In this document: positions 11,764-12,773 of the stretch, piece by piece
How the letters are laid out: every line of letters starts with the position of its first letter
Position numbering within the stretch: the first letter of the stretch is position 1
Assembly: GCA_029946075.1 (NCBI GenBank)
Contig: JAQSDT010000745.1
Coordinates: 1-12,773 of the forward strand
DNA: 12,773 bases
Direction of reading: 5' to 3'
Source: a bacterium
GTDB lineage: Bacteria > Pseudomonadota > Alphaproteobacteria > Rhizobiales > Xanthobacteraceae
The notes under the pieces: model-generated
Databases searched by the model: none
Seen by the model: only the letters and a program-made list of their open reading frames with translations
What the model was told of the DNA's origin: nothing
Translations under genes and position numbers: made by a program

Positions 11764-12042
11764 TCAGGGGGCGAGGTATTTCGCCAAGCCGGCGATCGCG
11801 AGCACGGCAATGATGAACCCACCGAGCTGCAGAGTGGTGGGCATCGCGTCGACCTTTCCCTTCAAGTAGGAAACGTCTTTGCCGAGCCCGTCTAGCTTGG
11901 CATCGATTTTGTCGAACTTGTCTTCGAGCGCTTTGACGCGAGGTTCCATACCGTCTGATGTGCCACCTCCGTCCCCGCCTTTCAAGGAGGACGCCGTCGA
12001 CGCCCAACCATCGACGACCAATTTGAGGTCTGGCTTTGTCAT
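11764..12042 (-). CDS. Coiled-coil protein with C-terminal membrane anchor (XhlA-like layout)
   Basis: This 92-residue protein begins MTKPDLKLVVDGWAS and has a glycine-rich linker (21-31). A heptad-patterned helix follows (33-66, including RVKALEDKFDKIDAKLDGLG and VSYLKGKVDAMP), and one C-terminal membrane segment (71-89). Coiled coil followed by a tail anchor is the layout of XhlA-type phage proteins associated with membrane lesions, though sequence identity to that family is not established here. It is the last gene of the right-hand minus-strand cluster, joined to the previous gene by an ATGA overlap. Confidence 0.7.
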   Translation of the reverse strand: MTKPDLKLVVDGWASTASSLKGGDGGGTSDGMEPRVKALEDKFDKIDAKLDGLGKDVSYLKGKVDAMPTTLQLGGFIIAVLAIAGLAKYLAP

Positions 12043-12305
12043 TTGGAACCCCCTTGCGGCAGGCGATCTATGCCGGCCCTGACAGCGTCAGTAGCCTTCC
12101 CAACTTCTTCTGCGGCGATGACGAGGTCTTGCGGCTTCCGTGTAGCTAAGGCGGTGACCGTGGCCATCTGCGCGTCAATCACTCGAACGAGCGCCGCATA
12201 AATCGCCATGACATCGCCGACATTTGCGGTTCCGCCCTGATTGCCCATTGCCTCCAACGTAGCCACAAGCAGGTCTGTCGCATTTTTGTGGTCGGCATCT
12301 GCCAT
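12039..12305 (-). CDS. Small helical protein of unknown function
   Basis: This 88-residue soluble protein is almost entirely helical and alanine-rich: NATDLLVATLEAMGNQGG, then VGDVMAIYAALVRVIDAQMA and VIAAEEVGKATDAVRAGIDR. No cysteine or membrane segment is present. ATG 12305 overlaps the previous stop by one base (TGATG); a long in-frame extension to 12521 lies over other genes and is rejected. The family is not recognised. Confidence 0.65.
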   Translation of the reverse strand: MADADHKNATDLLVATLEAMGNQGGTANVGDVMAIYAALVRVIDAQMATVTALATRKPQDLVIAAEEVGKATDAVRAGIDRLPQGGSK

Positions 12306-12487
12306 CACGCTTCCCCCTTCGTCTCGCTGCCCTCGTCCAGGTCGGTCGGCAGCTCGAGCATTCCAGATCCGATCAGCGCCTCTCGCAATGCCAGCGCGGC
12401 CGCCTCTTCCGGTGAGCGTTGCAGCTCGCTCGCCAGCCGGCGAAGGGCAATTGATGTGGCAGCCTCGAGTTCGATGGTGAGCTTCAT
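12305..12487 (-). CDS. Ribbon-helix-helix-like small protein
   Basis: This 60-residue protein starts with a strand-like KLTIELEAA, followed by helices TSIALRRLASELQRSPEEAA and AALALREALIGSG and an acidic tail. A strand and two helices of this length match ribbon-helix-helix DNA-binding proteins such as Arc or CopG-type antitoxins, which bind operators as dimers. No toxin gene is next to it. The ATG overlaps the preceding stop (ATGA). The assignment is by fold pattern only. Confidence 0.55.
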   Translation of the reverse strand: MKLTIELEAATSIALRRLASELQRSPEEAAALALREALIGSGMLELPTDLDEGSETKGEA

Positions 12488-12773
12488 TCCACCGCTGCCG
12501 GCGCCGCAGCAGTAGCAGCAAACGGTATGCTCGCCTGATCCGCGACAGACGGAAGGGGCGTCATCACCACGCCTGCGGGGCATGCGATCTTGAATTCGTA
12601 TTGGGTGTTGATGAGCTCGTAGCCTGACTGGATGCCACACGCCGACCGGCTCGTCAGGTCGAGATAGCGTCGGACGGCAGCTTCATGGCCTTGTTCTGGA
12701 GTGCTCGGCTCGGCGACGCCAAGTGTCAGCCCCTTGACGAAACCCTGCCCGGCAGCTTTCCCGATGCTAGTAG
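12484..12773 (-). CDS. Partial gene running off the right edge, unknown function
   Basis: The last 95 residues of a protein whose start lies beyond the window are visible. They begin TSIGKAAGQGFVKGLTLGVA, pass through AAVRRYLDLTSRSACG and INTQYEFKIACPAGVV, and end in an alanine/proline-rich tail. Two cysteines in the middle could be structural. It is open over the whole visible length and joined to the next gene by an ATGA overlap. I cannot name it. Confidence 0.65.
   Translation of the reverse strand, partial: TSIGKAAGQGFVKGLTLGVAEPSTPEQGHEAAVRRYLDLTSRSACGIQSGYELINTQYEFKIACPAGVVMTPLPSVADQASIPFAATAAAPAAVE

Noticed and set aside
1..12773. CRISPR array, insertion sequence or transposase
   Set aside because: No regularly spaced repeats, no terminal inverted repeats and no transposase motif seen on either strand.

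Overview
The window reads as the lysis, integration and early regions of a temperate phage or prophage of a high-G+C alphaproteobacterium. A Rhizobiales/Hyphomicrobiales host is my inference from the style of the lysis proteins, the HTH-integrase pair and the RecE/RecT operon. No phage structural gene (capsid, portal, terminase, tail) lies inside the window.

Layout. 13-806 (minus): a lower-G+C two-gene unit, a 56-residue acidic protein followed by a 196-residue protein with a possible HEPN R-x4-H motif. It looks like a moron or accessory cassette. 807-1201: mostly non-coding, with one doubtful 30-residue membrane ORF on the minus strand and a weak terminator. 1202-3331 (plus): a tightly packed lysis module of seven genes: a GH19-type endolysin with a proline-rich linker and cationic tail, several small membrane proteins, a spanin-like overlapping pair with a clear lipoprotein, a four-helix membrane protein and a membrane/coiled-coil protein. 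It ends in a strong rho-independent terminator at 3356-3392.

3542-3622: a stable-RNA-like promoter followed by exactly the 5' half of a tRNA-Ser(GCU), which stops after the anticodon stem. The integrase gene ends 13 bp beyond it. With lysis genes on one side and int on the other, this is best read as the phage attachment site (attP), or the junction of tandem prophages.

3635-11343 (minus): one polycistron of 16 genes, nearly all linked by 1-4 nt start/stop overlaps. In transcription order it holds seven small early proteins, a RecE-like exonuclease, a RecT annealing protein, a small basic protein, a Gp37/Gp68 (DUF5131) three-Cys protein, a Ref/DUF968-like HNH protein, a 289-residue phage protein, a macrodomain-like protein, an HTH excisionase and a tyrosine integrase. 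Recombination and integration functions are therefore driven from one early promoter at about 11376-11404, which is covered by a pair of 13-bp palindromic operators spaced 30 bp. 11344-11763 has no convincing gene; besides the operators it holds a possible divergent promoter, repeats and a structured RNA-like element. 11764-12773 (minus): four more overlapping small genes, the last running off the right edge. No repressor gene for the operators is visible in the window.
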